Assembly: GCF_900104815.1 (NCBI RefSeq)
Contig: NZ_FNTD01000004.1
Span: 5,596,501-5,660,500 of the forward strand
Direction: 5' to 3'
Origin: Streptomyces misionensis
GTDB lineage: Bacteria; Actinomycetota; Actinomycetes; Streptomycetales; Streptomycetaceae
DNA length: 64,000 nucleotides
A model generated the notes under the pieces. The model had not been told where the DNA came from. It saw nothing but the letters and a program-made list of their open reading frames with translations, and ran no database searches. The position numbers and the translations under genes are program-made. Every line of letters starts with the position of its first letter. Within the stretch, counting starts at the first letter, position 1. Shown here in pieces: positions 56,406 to 64,000 of the stretch.

Positions 56406-57766
56406 TGAGCGACTCTTCCTGGGGGGCGCCGCCGACGGCGGGGCAGGCCGGCTACTGGGGGCCCACCGACGGTGGGCCCGTCCAGGGCGGGGCCGCCCCG
56501 GCGGGTCCCGCGTACGATGCGCCCGAGGCGCAGCAGACGCGCCCCATGCCCATCGTGCCCGACGTACCCGCGTATGGCGGAGACCAGGACGACGACCGGG
56601 GGGCCGCTCGGCTGAGCGGCCCCTTGTTCCGGGACGAACCGCAGCCGCAGTACGGAACACCACCGCAGTACGGCGCGGAGCCCCCCTACGGGACGCAGCC
56701 GCCGTACGAGCAGCAGCCCGGGTACGGCGCCCCGCACCCGTCGGCACCGCCGCAGCCGTACGACCCCCACGGGACGCAGGTCCCGCCGGGAGCGCAGCCG
56801 CCGTACGAGCCGCATCAGCAGCCGAACCACGGTCCGGGGGCCCCCTACGGGACGCCCCAGCCCCCGTACGGGACGCCCCAGCCGCCCCCGAGCCCGATCC
56901 AGAATCCGGAGCCCATGCCCGACGCCACGCAGCAGCCGCCGGCGCCGCAGAAGAAGAGCGCGGGCCGGGACCTGAGCGCGGCCATAGGGGTCGGCGTCGG
57001 GCTCGGCGTGGTGATCATCGCGTCGCTGTTCATCGTCAAGGCCGTCTTCGTCGGCGTGATCGCGGTCGCGGTCGTCGTCGGCCTGTGGGAGCTGACCAGC
57101 AGGCTCCAGGAGCGCAAGGAGATCAAGGCGCCGCTCGTGCCGCTCGCGGTCGGCGGCGCGGCGATGGTGGTCGCCGGCTATGTGCGCGGTGCCGAGGGCG
57201 CCTGGGTCGCCATGGCGCTCACCGCGCTCGCGGTCCTGGTCTGGCGGATGACGGAGCCACCCGAGGGCTACCTCAAGGACGTCACGGCCGGTGTCTTCGC
57301 GGCGTTCTACGTGCCGTTCCTGGCCACCTTCGTCGCGCTGCTGCTGACCGCCGACGACGGCCCCTGGCGGGTCCTGACCTTCCTGATCCTCACCGTGGTC
57401 AGCGACACCGGCGCGTACGCCGTCGGCTGGCGCTTCGGCAAGCACAAGCTCGCCCCGCGGATCAGCCCCGGCAAGACCCGGGAGGGTCTGTTCGGCGCGG
57501 TGCTGTTCTCGATGGTCGCGGGCGCGCTGTGCCTGCAGTTCCTGATCGACGGCGGCAGCTGGTGGCAGGGTCTGCTGCTGGGCCTCGCGGTCGCGGCCAG
57601 CGCCACCCTGGGCGATCTCGGCGAGTCCATGATCAAGCGCGATCTGGGCATCAAGGACATGGGCACGCTGCTGCCCGGTCACGGCGGCATCATGGACCGG
57701 CTGGACTCCCTGCTGCCCACGGCGCCGGTGGTCTGGCTGCTGCTGGTCCTCTTCGTCGGCTCCTGA
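56405..57766 (+). CDS. cdsA: Phosphatidate cytidylyltransferase with long Pro/Gln/Tyr-rich N terminus
   Basis: 453 residues. About 185 N-terminal residues are a disordered, repetitive region (PQYGTPPQYGAEPPYG and PPYGTPQPPYGTPQPP), not in classical CdsA (about 280). The catalytic membrane domain has eight or so helices and the signature DTGAYAVGWRFGKHKLAPR, KTREGLFGAVLFSMVAG, then GDLGESMIKRDLGIKDMGTL and LPGHGGIMDRLDSLL. It forms CDP-diacylglycerol. The low-complexity arm is common in Streptomyces membrane proteins. It overlaps frr by one base. Confidence 0.95.
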   Translation: MSDSSWGAPPTAGQAGYWGPTDGGPVQGGAAPAGPAYDAPEAQQTRPMPIVPDVPAYGGDQDDDRGAARLSGPLFRDEPQPQYGTPPQYGAEPPYGTQPPYEQQPGYGAPHPSAPPQPYDPHGTQVPPGAQPPYEPHQQPNHGPGAPYGTPQPPYGTPQPPPSPIQNPEPMPDATQQPPAPQKKSAGRDLSAAIGVGVGLGVVIIASLFIVKAVFVGVIAVAVVVGLWELTSRLQERKEIKAPLVPLAVGGAAMVVAGYVRGAEGAWVAMALTALAVLVWRMTEPPEGYLKDVTAGVFAAFYVPFLATFVALLLTADDGPWRVLTFLILTVVSDTGAYAVGWRFGKHKLAPRISPGKTREGLFGAVLFSMVAGALCLQFLIDGGSWWQGLLLGLAVAASATLGDLGESMIKRDLGIKDMGTLLPGHGGIMDRLDSLLPTAPVVWLLLVLFVGS

Positions 57767-57784
57767 CCGCCGAGCCACAACCGA

Positions 57785-57819
57785 ACGGGCCCCCGTCCTG
57801 GCACCGGACGGGGGCCCGT
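57785..57819 (+). terminator. Terminator of rpsB-tsf-pyrH-frr-cdsA region
   Basis: Perfect 14-base arms ACGGGCCCCCGTCC and GGACGGGGGCCCGT, loop seven, 18 bases after cdsA. Stable GC hairpin, no T-tract. Confidence 0.75.
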
Positions 57820-57917
57820 CGGCGTACCCCGCCCACGAGAGGCGGAAGACCGCGTTCGGCGACACGATGGTGGGCAGAGCGGCCCTTGGCCCGTCCCTCA
57901 GCGAGGGAGTGCGAGAG

Positions 57918-58697
57918 ATGCCCGAAGTCACCGAGCCGTACCCGACCGGCACCCCGTGCTGGGTCGATCTGATGGCGCCCGACCAGCAGGCCGCGCTGGA
58001 CTTCTACCGCGACCTGCTGGGCTGGCAGGGCCAGGCGGGCCCGGCCGAGTACGGCGGCTACGCGGTGTGCGAGCTGAACGGCAGGCCCGTCGCCGGCATC
58101 GCCCCGCAGCACGCGCCCGAGGGGGCGCAGGAGCCGCCGACCGTGTGGACCTCCTACCTGGCCACGACGGACGCCCAGGCCACCCAGGACGCGATCGTCT
58201 CCGCGGGCGGCACGCTGCTCGTCCCGGTGACGGACGTCGGCGGACTCGGCCGGATGCTGATCGCCGCCGATCCGCAGGGCGCGGTCTTCGGCGTCTGGCA
58301 GCCCGGCGAGTTCTTCGGCGCCGGAGTGGTCAACGAGGCCGGCGCGCTGATCTGGAACGAGCTGCACACCAGCGACGTGCCCGCCGCCACCGGCTTCTAC
58401 GGCGAGGCGTTCGGCATCGAGATCACGCCGATGGAGGGCACGGACTCCTACTGGGAGCTGAGGGCCGGCGGCCGCACGGTCGGCGGCGCCACCCGGCTCG
58501 CCGACGACCCGCCGGGCACCCCGCCCCACTGGCTGGCGTACTTCGCGGTCGACGACGTGGACGCCACGGTGGACGCCCTCGTCAAACGCGGCGGTACGGT
58601 CCTCGCCCCGCCGTTCGACATGGCGGCCGGCCGGATGACGGTGGTCGCCGACCCGCACGGCGCCCCCTTCGCCATGATCAAGCCGGCCCCCATGTGA
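57918..58697 (+). CDS. Tandem VOC-domain (glyoxalase/bleomycin resistance-like) protein
   Basis: 259 residues: two VOC modules, PCWVDLMAPDQQAALDFYRD at the start of the first and WNELHTSDVPAATGFYGEAF at the second, each with DLLGW/AFGI turn, ending ADPHGAPFAMIKPAP. VOC proteins bind metal or small toxic molecules; substrate unknown. ATG 57918 follows GGGAG. It is convergent with the dehydrogenase gene, with four bases between. Confidence 0.88.
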   Translation: MPEVTEPYPTGTPCWVDLMAPDQQAALDFYRDLLGWQGQAGPAEYGGYAVCELNGRPVAGIAPQHAPEGAQEPPTVWTSYLATTDAQATQDAIVSAGGTLLVPVTDVGGLGRMLIAADPQGAVFGVWQPGEFFGAGVVNEAGALIWNELHTSDVPAATGFYGEAFGIEITPMEGTDSYWELRAGGRTVGGATRLADDPPGTPPHWLAYFAVDDVDATVDALVKRGGTVLAPPFDMAAGRMTVVADPHGAPFAMIKPAPM

Positions 58698-58701
58698 CCG
58701 G

Positions 58702-59742
58702 TCAGGCGAGGGTCTTGACGTCGATGACGAAGCGGTAGCGGACGTCGGAGGCCAGCACCCGCTCGTACGCCTCGTTGACCTTGTCGGCGGGGACGACCTC
58801 GACCTCGGCGCCGATGTTGTGCTCGGCGCAGAAGTCGAGCATCTCCTGGGTCAGGGCGATGCCGCCGATCATCGACCCGGCGAAGGAGCGGCGGCCGCCG
58901 ATGAGCGTCATGACGTGCACGCTGAGCGGCTCGGCCGGCGCACCGACGTTGACCAGCGTGCCGTCGACGGCGAGGAGGCCGAGGTAGGCGTTCAGGTCGA
59001 TGGCGGCGCTGACGGTGTTGACGATGAGGTCGAAGCGGCCGGCGAGCTGCTCGAAGGTGTCGGGGTCCGAGGTGGCGTGGTAGTGGTCGGCGCCGAGGCG
59101 GAGGCCGTCCTCCCGCTTCTTCAGCGACTGCGACAGCACGGTCACCTCGGCGCCGAGGGCGTGGGCGATCTTGACGGCCATGTGGCCGAGGCCGCCGAGC
59201 CCGACGACGGCGACCTTCTTGCCGGGGCCGGCGCCCCAGCGGCGCAGCGGGGCGTAGGTGGTGATGCCGGCGCAGAGCAGCGGCGCGGCGGCGGCCGCGT
59301 CGAGGCTCTCGGGGACCGAGAGGACGTAGTCGGCGTCGACGACGACGTGGGTGGAGTAACCGCCCTGGGTGGTGGTGCCGTCGCGGTCGGTGCCGGCGTA
59401 GGTGGGGACCATGCCCTTGACGCAGTACTGCTCGTCGCCGGCCTGGCAGTTGGCGCACTCGCCGCAGGAGTTGACCATGCAGCCGACGCCGACGCGGTCG
59501 CCCACGCGGTGCCGGGTGACGGCGGATCCGGCCTCGGTGACGATGCCGACGATCTCGTGGCCGGGCACGACCGGGAAGGGCTGCGGCCCCCAGTCGCCGT
59601 TGACGGTGTGGATGTCGGAGTGGCAGATGCCGGCGTACTCGATCTCGATCAGTACGTCGTTGGGTCCGACGTCGCGGCGCTCGATGGTGGTGAGGGCCAG
59701 GGGCTGACCGGCGGCGGGTGCGGCGTAGGCGTTGACGCGCAT
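58702..59742 (-). CDS. Zinc-dependent NAD(P) alcohol/aldehyde dehydrogenase (YahK/CAD-like)
   Basis: 346 residues of the medium-chain family. Catalytic zinc: [13 protein letters not shown] and PGHEIVG; structural zinc cysteines in [15 protein letters not shown]; nucleotide loop [20 protein letters not shown]. The sequence fits the cinnamyl-alcohol dehydrogenase/YahK group, which prefers NADPH and reduces aldehydes. ATG 59742 gives MRVNAYAAP; the frame continues to 59811. It lies 139 bases downstream of a MerR regulator on the same strand, which probably activates it. Confidence 0.92.
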   Translation of the reverse strand: MRVNAYAAPAAGQPLALTTIERRDVGPNDVLIEIEYAGICHSDIHTVNGDWGPQPFPVVPGHEIVGIVTEAGSAVTRHRVGDRVGVGCMVNSCGECANCQAGDEQYCVKGMVPTYAGTDRDGTTTQGGYSTHVVVDADYVLSVPESLDAAAAAPLLCAGITTYAPLRRWGAGPGKKVAVVGLGGLGHMAVKIAHALGAEVTVLSQSLKKREDGLRLGADHYHATSDPDTFEQLAGRFDLIVNTVSAAIDLNAYLGLLAVDGTLVNVGAPAEPLSVHVMTLIGGRRSFAGSMIGGIALTQEMLDFCAEHNIGAEVEVVPADKVNEAYERVLASDVRYRFVIDVKTLA

Positions 59743-59881
59743 GAGGAAGCGTTCCTTCGTCTTCGGTGTCGTGGGGGGGTGTGGGGTGGGTGGGGGCGTG
59801 TGAGTGCGCACCCGGCGGCGTGCCCGCGTCCGGCGGGCAGCCGGGCGGGGCCGTGCGGCCGGTGGGCGGCGCGCGGCCGGG

Positions 59882-60343
59882 CTACTGCTTCCTGGCCCGC
59901 TTGAGCTCGTCGGCGAGCGTGCGGGCCTGTTCCGACAGCGTCCGGGCGCGGGCGTCGTCGCCCGACTGGACCGCTCCCCAGTAGTCGATCTTCAGGCGGA
60001 CGTACCGCCGACGCAGGGCGATGTACTCGGCCTCGCGTGCCAGCCGCCGCTCCTGCTCCGTGAGCAGCTCGATCTGCTCGCCCGCGGCGGCGGGCCCGAG
60101 CTGCCCGTTCGCCACGTACTGCCGCATGTCGCTCACCGACATGCCGGTGGCGGCCAGGCAGGCGACCCACATCAGCTGGTCCAGGTCGTCCTCGTCGTAG
60201 ATCCGGTGCTTGCTGCTCGCACCGCGACTGATCGGGGCGATCACCCCGATCGACTCGTAGTAGCGCAGCGTGCTGGCCGGAAGCCCGGTCAGAACGGCCA
60301 CTTCCTTGATCGTGTATGTGCGCTGGGCGGTTCGTGCACTCAC
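59882..60343 (-). CDS. MerR-family regulator (NmlR/AdhR-like)
   Basis: 153 residues. [20 protein letters not shown] then [20 protein letters not shown] is the MerR winged helix, followed by the dimerising coiled coil ([20 protein letters not shown]). The one cysteine (ACLAATGMS) lies where NmlR/AdhR members sense aldehydes. Such regulators often sit next to an alcohol dehydrogenase, as here. The GTG is seven bases from TACGGT, so leaderless. Its own promoter overlaps a near-palindrome, implying autoregulation. Confidence 0.9.
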   Translation of the reverse strand: MSARTAQRTYTIKEVAVLTGLPASTLRYYESIGVIAPISRGASSKHRIYDEDDLDQLMWVACLAATGMSVSDMRQYVANGQLGPAAAGEQIELLTEQERRLAREAEYIALRRRYVRLKIDYWGAVQSGDDARARTLSEQARTLADELKRARKQ

Positions 60344-60380
60344 TTTTTCGACCGTAGGAACTTCAAGTACTCGAAGTCAA
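60344..60380 (-). promoter_or_regulatory. MerR-type promoter with palindromic spacer
   Basis: Minus strand: TTGACT (60380-60375), 18-base spacer, TACGGT (60356-60351), then seven bases to the GTG. An 18-base near-palindrome, ACTTC-A/G-AGT-type (60360-60377, one mismatch pair), lies over the spacer and -35, the usual site for MerR regulators. Confidence 0.75.
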
Positions 60381-60464
60381 AAGACACGGCCCCCGGCCCG
60401 ACGCCGACCGCGGCGACCGCCGGGCCCCGGGCCACCCCAGTGGATCTGCGACACTGGTACCACC

Positions 60465-61571
60465 ATGCCCAAGCCCGGAGAACTCACCTTTGTCGCGCCG
60501 CGCGGAGCCAAGAAGCCGCCGCGGCATCTTGCCGATCTCACGCCTGCCGAGCGCAAGGAAGCGGTGGCCCAGACCGGTGAGAAGCCGTTCCGTGCCAAGC
60601 AGCTGTCGCAGCACTACTTCGCGCGGTACGCGCACGACCCGGAGCAGTGGACGGACATTCCGGCCGGCTCGCGGGAGAAGCTGCGCGAGGCGCTGTTCCC
60701 GGAGCTGATGACCGTCGTCCGGCATCTGTCGACCGACGAGGGCACCACCCGCAAGACGCTGTGGAAGCTGTTCGACGGCACCCTCGTGGAGTCCGTGCTG
60801 ATGCGGTACCCGGACCGGGTGACCATGTGCATCAGCTCGCAGGCGGGGTGCGGGATGAACTGCCCGTTCTGCGCGACCGGGCAGGCGGGGCTGGACCGGA
60901 ACCTGTCCACCGCGGAGATCGTCCACCAGATCGTGGACGGGATGCGCGCGCTGCGCGACGGGGAGGTGCCCGGCGGGCCCGCGCGGCTGTCCAACATCGT
61001 CTTCATGGGGATGGGGGAGCCGCTCGCGAACTACAAGCGGGTCGTCACGGCCATCCGCGCCCTCACCGATCCGGCGCCGGACGGGCTCGGGCTGTCGCAG
61101 CGCGGGATCACCGTCTCCACCGTCGGACTGGTGCCGGCCATTCACCGGTTCGCCGACGAGGGCTTCAAGTGCCGGCTGGCCATCTCGCTGCACGCCCCGG
61201 ACGACGAGCTGCGCGACACCCTGGTCCCCGTGAACACGCGGTGGAAGGTGCGCGAGGTGCTGGACGCCGGGTTCGAGTACGCCGAGAAGAGCGGGCGCCG
61301 GCTGTCGATCGAGTACGCGCTCATCCGCGACATCAACGACCAGGCCTGGCGCGGTGACCGGCTCGGCCGGCTGCTCAAGGGCCGGCCCGTGCACGTGAAC
61401 CTCATTCCGCTGAACCCCACTCCGGGCTCGAAGTGGACCGCCTCCCGGCCGGAGGACGAGAAGGCCTTCGTCGAGGCGATCGCCGCGCACGGTGTGCCCG
61501 TCACCATCCGGGACACCCGTGGACAGGAGATCGACGGAGCGTGTGGTCAGCTCGCGGCCACCGAGCGGTAA
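60465..61571 (+). CDS. rlmN: Dual-specificity RNA methyltransferase RlmN
   Basis: 368 residues of radical SAM type. [20 protein letters not shown] has the CxxxCxxC iron-sulfur motif; [56 protein letters not shown] and [15 protein letters not shown] are RlmN-specific. It methylates A2503 of 23S rRNA and A37 of some tRNAs. ATG 60465 (MPKPGELTF). A conserved Cys near the C terminus (GACGQLA) is the methyl-carrying residue. Confidence 0.96.
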   Translation: MPKPGELTFVAPRGAKKPPRHLADLTPAERKEAVAQTGEKPFRAKQLSQHYFARYAHDPEQWTDIPAGSREKLREALFPELMTVVRHLSTDEGTTRKTLWKLFDGTLVESVLMRYPDRVTMCISSQAGCGMNCPFCATGQAGLDRNLSTAEIVHQIVDGMRALRDGEVPGGPARLSNIVFMGMGEPLANYKRVVTAIRALTDPAPDGLGLSQRGITVSTVGLVPAIHRFADEGFKCRLAISLHAPDDELRDTLVPVNTRWKVREVLDAGFEYAEKSGRRLSIEYALIRDINDQAWRGDRLGRLLKGRPVHVNLIPLNPTPGSKWTASRPEDEKAFVEAIAAHGVPVTIRDTRGQEIDGACGQLAATER

Positions 61572-61600
61572 TCTGGGCCCGTTCCATCACATCTTCATAT

Positions 61601-61694
61601 TCCGACAGGGGAGCGCCACAGCGCTGAGAGTGCGGCAGTCAGGCCGCAGACCCTCTGAACCTCGCCCAGGTCATTCTGGGTAGGAAGTTCGGTC
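61601..61694 (+). ncRNA. TPP riboswitch (THI element)
   Basis: The conserved blocks appear in order: ACAGGGGAGC, GCTGAGAGTGCGG, CCGCAGACCCTCTGAACCT, and CTGGGTAGGAAGTTCGG. P3 is formed by GTGCGGC and GCCGCAG. It precedes the thiamine transporter genes and should repress them when thiamine pyrophosphate is abundant. Confidence 0.96.
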
Positions 61695-61711
61695 ACTACT
61701 CAAGCTGTTGC

Positions 61712-61738
61712 GCCCTGTCCGGACATTCCGGACAGGGC
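61712..61738 (+). terminator. Riboswitch expression-platform hairpin
   Basis: Perfect 12-base arms GCCCTGTCCGGA and TCCGGACAGGGC around CAT, 18 bases after the riboswitch and 36 before thiB. Acts as a terminator when TPP binds, by inference; followed by CGCGTTCTTCC. Confidence 0.75.
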
Positions 61739-61774
61739 CGCGTTCTTCCTGGCCAACCCCAGGAGGACCATCAA

Positions 61775-62845
61775 GTGCACAAGAAGACCTTCGTGGCCGC
61801 GGCGGTCGGGCTCGGCCTGGTCACGCTGTCCGCGTGCGGCTCGACCGGGCAGAGCGCCGCGGACTCCAAGACCGTCACGCTCGTCAGCCACGACTCGTGG
61901 GCCGTGTCCAAGAGCGTGCTCAAGGACTTCGAGAAGCGTTCCGGGTACAAGGTCCGCGTCCTCAAGGACGGCGACGCCGGACAGGCCGTCAACAAGGCCA
62001 TCCTGACGAAGGACAACCCCCAGGGCGACGTCCTCTTCGGCGTCGACAACACCCTGCTGTCCCGCGCCCTCGACAACGGCCTGTTCCAGCCGTACACCGC
62101 CAAGGGCCTCGACAAGGTCGGGGGCCGGTTCCAGCTGGACCAGGCCAAGCATCGCGTCACGCCCGTCGACTACGGCGACATCTGCGTCAACTACGACAAG
62201 GCCTACTTCGACCGGCACCACCTCGCGCCTCCGCGGTCCTTCGCCGACCTGGCCGAGCCGCGGTACAAGAACCTCCTCGTCACCGAGAACGCGGCCACCT
62301 CCTCGCCCGGCCTCGGCTTCCTGCTCGGCAGCGCCGCGCGGTTCGGGGACCAGGGCTGGCCGGGCTACTGGAAGAAGCTCAAGGCCAACGGCGTGAAGGT
62401 CGTGGACGGCTGGGAGCAGGCCTACTACCAGGAGTTCTCCGGATCCTCCGAGGGCAGGAAGGCCGGCGGCGACCGGCCGCTCGTCGTGTCGTACGCCTCC
62501 TCGCCGCCCGCCGAGGTGATCTACGCCAAGAAGCGGCCCGCCACCGCCCCGACCGGCGTGGCGAGCGGCACCTGCTTCCGGCAGGTCGAGTTCGCCGGGC
62601 TGCTCGCCAACGCCAAGAACCCCAAGGGCGCCAAGGCGTTCCTCGACTTCCTGGTCTCCAAGGAGTTCCAGGAGGACATGCCGCTGAACATGTTCGTCTA
62701 CCCGGTCGTGGCCGGCGCCAAGGTGCCCGCCGACTTCACCGCGTACGGTCCGGCCGCCCAGCACCCCGAGACCATGGCGCCCGACAAGATCGCCGCCAAC
62801 CGTGATCAGTGGGTCAAGGCGTGGACGTCGCTCGTACTGAAGTGA
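61775..62845 (+). CDS. thiB: Thiamine-binding lipoprotein ThiB
   Basis: 356 residues from GTG with AGGAGGACC upstream. A signal peptide with lipobox (VTLSACGS) directs it to the membrane outer face. VTLVSHDSWAVSKSVLKDFE, DVLFGVDNTLLSRALDNGLF, VTPVDYGDICVNYDKAYFD and WEQAYYQEFSGSSEGRKAGG are ThiB features. It feeds thiamine to ThiP. The stop overlaps the thiP GTG (GTGA). Confidence 0.95.
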   Translation: MHKKTFVAAAVGLGLVTLSACGSTGQSAADSKTVTLVSHDSWAVSKSVLKDFEKRSGYKVRVLKDGDAGQAVNKAILTKDNPQGDVLFGVDNTLLSRALDNGLFQPYTAKGLDKVGGRFQLDQAKHRVTPVDYGDICVNYDKAYFDRHHLAPPRSFADLAEPRYKNLLVTENAATSSPGLGFLLGSAARFGDQGWPGYWKKLKANGVKVVDGWEQAYYQEFSGSSEGRKAGGDRPLVVSYASSPPAEVIYAKKRPATAPTGVASGTCFRQVEFAGLLANAKNPKGAKAFLDFLVSKEFQEDMPLNMFVYPVVAGAKVPADFTAYGPAAQHPETMAPDKIAANRDQWVKAWTSLVLK

Positions 62846-64000
62846 CCACCCGCAGGCGGGGGTCGCGCGGGAGCGCGGCGCGGCTGGGGCTGCTGGCCCT
62901 GCCCGTCGCGTTCTTCGCCGTGTTCTTCGCCTGGCCCGTCGCCGCGATCGTGGCGCGCGGGCTGAGGACCGACGGCGGCTGGCGGTTCGGGCGGATCGCG
63001 GACGTGGTCGCCCAGCCGGACATCCGGCACGTGCTCTGGTTCACCTGCTGGCAGGCGCTCGCCTCCACCGCGCTCACCCTGCTGCTCGCGCTGCCCGCCG
63101 CGTTCGTCTTCGCCCGCCTCGACTTCCCCGGCAAGCAGGTGCTGCGGGCCGTCGTCACCGTCCCGTTCGTGCTGCCCACCGTGGTCGCCGGCAGCGCCTT
63201 CCTGGCGCTGGTCGGCCACGGCGGGCTGCTCGACCACCTGTGGGGCGTACGGCTGGACACCACGGTGTGGGCGATCCTGCTCGCGCACGTCTTCTTCAAC
63301 TACGCGGTGGTCGTACGGACCGTGGGCGGGCTCTGGGCGCAGCTCGACCCCCGGCAGGAGGAGGCCGCGCGGATGCTCGGCGCCTCACCTCTGCGGGCGT
63401 GGCGCCAGGTGACGCTCCCCGCCCTCGCGCCCGCGGTGGCCGCCGCAGCGCTGATGGTCTTCCTGTTCACCTTCACCTCCTTCGGCGTGGTCCAGATCCT
63501 CGGCGGCCCCGCCTTCTCCACCCTCGAAGTGGAGATCTACCGGCAGACCTCCGAGGTCTTCGACCTGTCCACGGCCGCCGTCCTCACCCTCGTCCAGTTC
63601 GCCGCGGTCGGCGCGATCCTCGCCGTGCACGCCTGGACGGTACGGCGCCGCGAGACCGCACTGCGCCTGGTCGACCCCAAGGTGACCGCCCGCCGGCCGC
63701 GCGGCGCCGGACAGCGGGCGCTGCTCGCCGGCGTCCTCCTCACCATCGCGCTGCTCCTGGTGCTGCCGCTCACCGTGCTGGTCCGGCGCTCCCTGGACGC
63801 CCCCGGCTTCGGCTACTACCGGGCACTGACCCGCACCGACGGCGGTACGTTCCTGGTGGCGCCGGTGCACGCGGTGTGGACCTCGCTCCAGTACGCCGTC
63901 GCCGCCACCGCCATCGCCGTGGTCGTCGGCGCCCTCGCCGCCGCGGCGCTGGCCCGCCGGGACGCCGGCCGGCTGGTGCGGGGCTTCGACGCGCTGCTGA
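62842..64000 (+). CDS. thiP: Thiamine ABC transporter permease ThiP (3' truncated by window)
   Basis: Starts at GTG 62842 overlapping the thiB stop and stays open to base 64000, 386 codons seen. Helices begin LGLLALPVAFFAVFFAWPVA; the first EAA loop is EEAARMLGASPLRAWRQVTL then LPALAPAV. A second half begins at about residue 290 (ALLAGVLLTIALLLVLPLTV), as expected for this fused two-module permease. It would need an ATPase, ThiQ, outside the window. Confidence 0.92.
   Translation, partial: MTTRRRGSRGSAARLGLLALPVAFFAVFFAWPVAAIVARGLRTDGGWRFGRIADVVAQPDIRHVLWFTCWQALASTALTLLLALPAAFVFARLDFPGKQVLRAVVTVPFVLPTVVAGSAFLALVGHGGLLDHLWGVRLDTTVWAILLAHVFFNYAVVVRTVGGLWAQLDPRQEEAARMLGASPLRAWRQVTLPALAPAVAAAALMVFLFTFTSFGVVQILGGPAFSTLEVEIYRQTSEVFDLSTAAVLTLVQFAAVGAILAVHAWTVRRRETALRLVDPKVTARRPRGAGQRALLAGVLLTIALLLVLPLTVLVRRSLDAPGFGYYRALTRTDGGTFLVAPVHAVWTSLQYAVAATAIAVVVGALAAAALARRDAGRLVRGFDALL

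Overview
The window is chromosomal DNA of a Streptomyces species or very close relative. The evidence is GC of roughly 70 percent, heavy GTG start use, strong third-codon GC, and lineage-specific genes in conserved order: whiG (sporulation sigma factor), nsdA (negative regulator of development and antibiotics), glcP (glucose permease), a four-gene type I signal peptidase cluster (sipW-sipX-sipY-sipZ) and glnD beside amtB-glnK. No phage, transposon, CRISPR array, rRNA, tRNA or large horizontally acquired island was seen. This is core housekeeping DNA, and I did not find an obviously new multi-gene system.

Layout. 1-4.5 kb: end of gpsA, ddlA, a DUF3515 lipoprotein and orphan Lrp ligand-binding domain on the minus strand, then thiL-thiD. 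4.5-14.1 kb: rpmB (minus), then a plus-strand run of DAK2/FakA-like protein, recG, rsmD, coaD, a duplicated coiled-coil protein, DUF177-rpmF-rnc and mutM. 14.1-17.5 kb is a small accessory-looking patch: HxlR regulator divergent from a flavodoxin-like protein with a clear palindromic operator, a CAP-domain protein, acylphosphatase and a 67-residue coiled-coil protein. 17.7-27.3 kb: smc, glcP, an NCS1 permease, ftsY and a degenerate-looking primase-polymerase-like protein.

27.4-42.4 kb: nsdA; the nitrogen operon amtB-glnK-glnD behind a GlnR-type box; ffh; an FtsH-family protease; a methyltransferase; a SprT-like zinc protein; then rpsP-khpA-rimM-trmD-rplS. 42.4-50.2 kb: sipW-X-Y-Z, Nudix, DUF2469, YraN-like, YifB/ComM-like and dprA. 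50.5-57.8 kb: whiG, a TetR regulator, an M23-like secreted protein (minus), rpsB-tsf-pyrH-frr-cdsA. 57.9-64 kb: a VOC protein, a MerR regulator upstream of a zinc alcohol dehydrogenase, rlmN, and a TPP riboswitch controlling a thiamine ABC transporter (thiB-thiP, thiP cut by the window end).

Themes: protein targeting is unusually complete (both SRP GTPases, FtsY and Ffh, plus four signal peptidases). Translation genes occur as short operons. Thiamine genes lie at both ends (thiL/thiD and thiB/thiP). Several genes (tetR, merR, smc, acylphosphatase, sipW) have a -10-like hexamer 6-9 bases before the start and no Shine-Dalgarno, suggesting leaderless transcripts, which are common in Streptomyces. 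The items most worth a second look are regulatory palindromes, a hairpin with a mini-ORF before pyrH, the sipX/sipY overlap, and several small conserved-looking proteins of unknown role.
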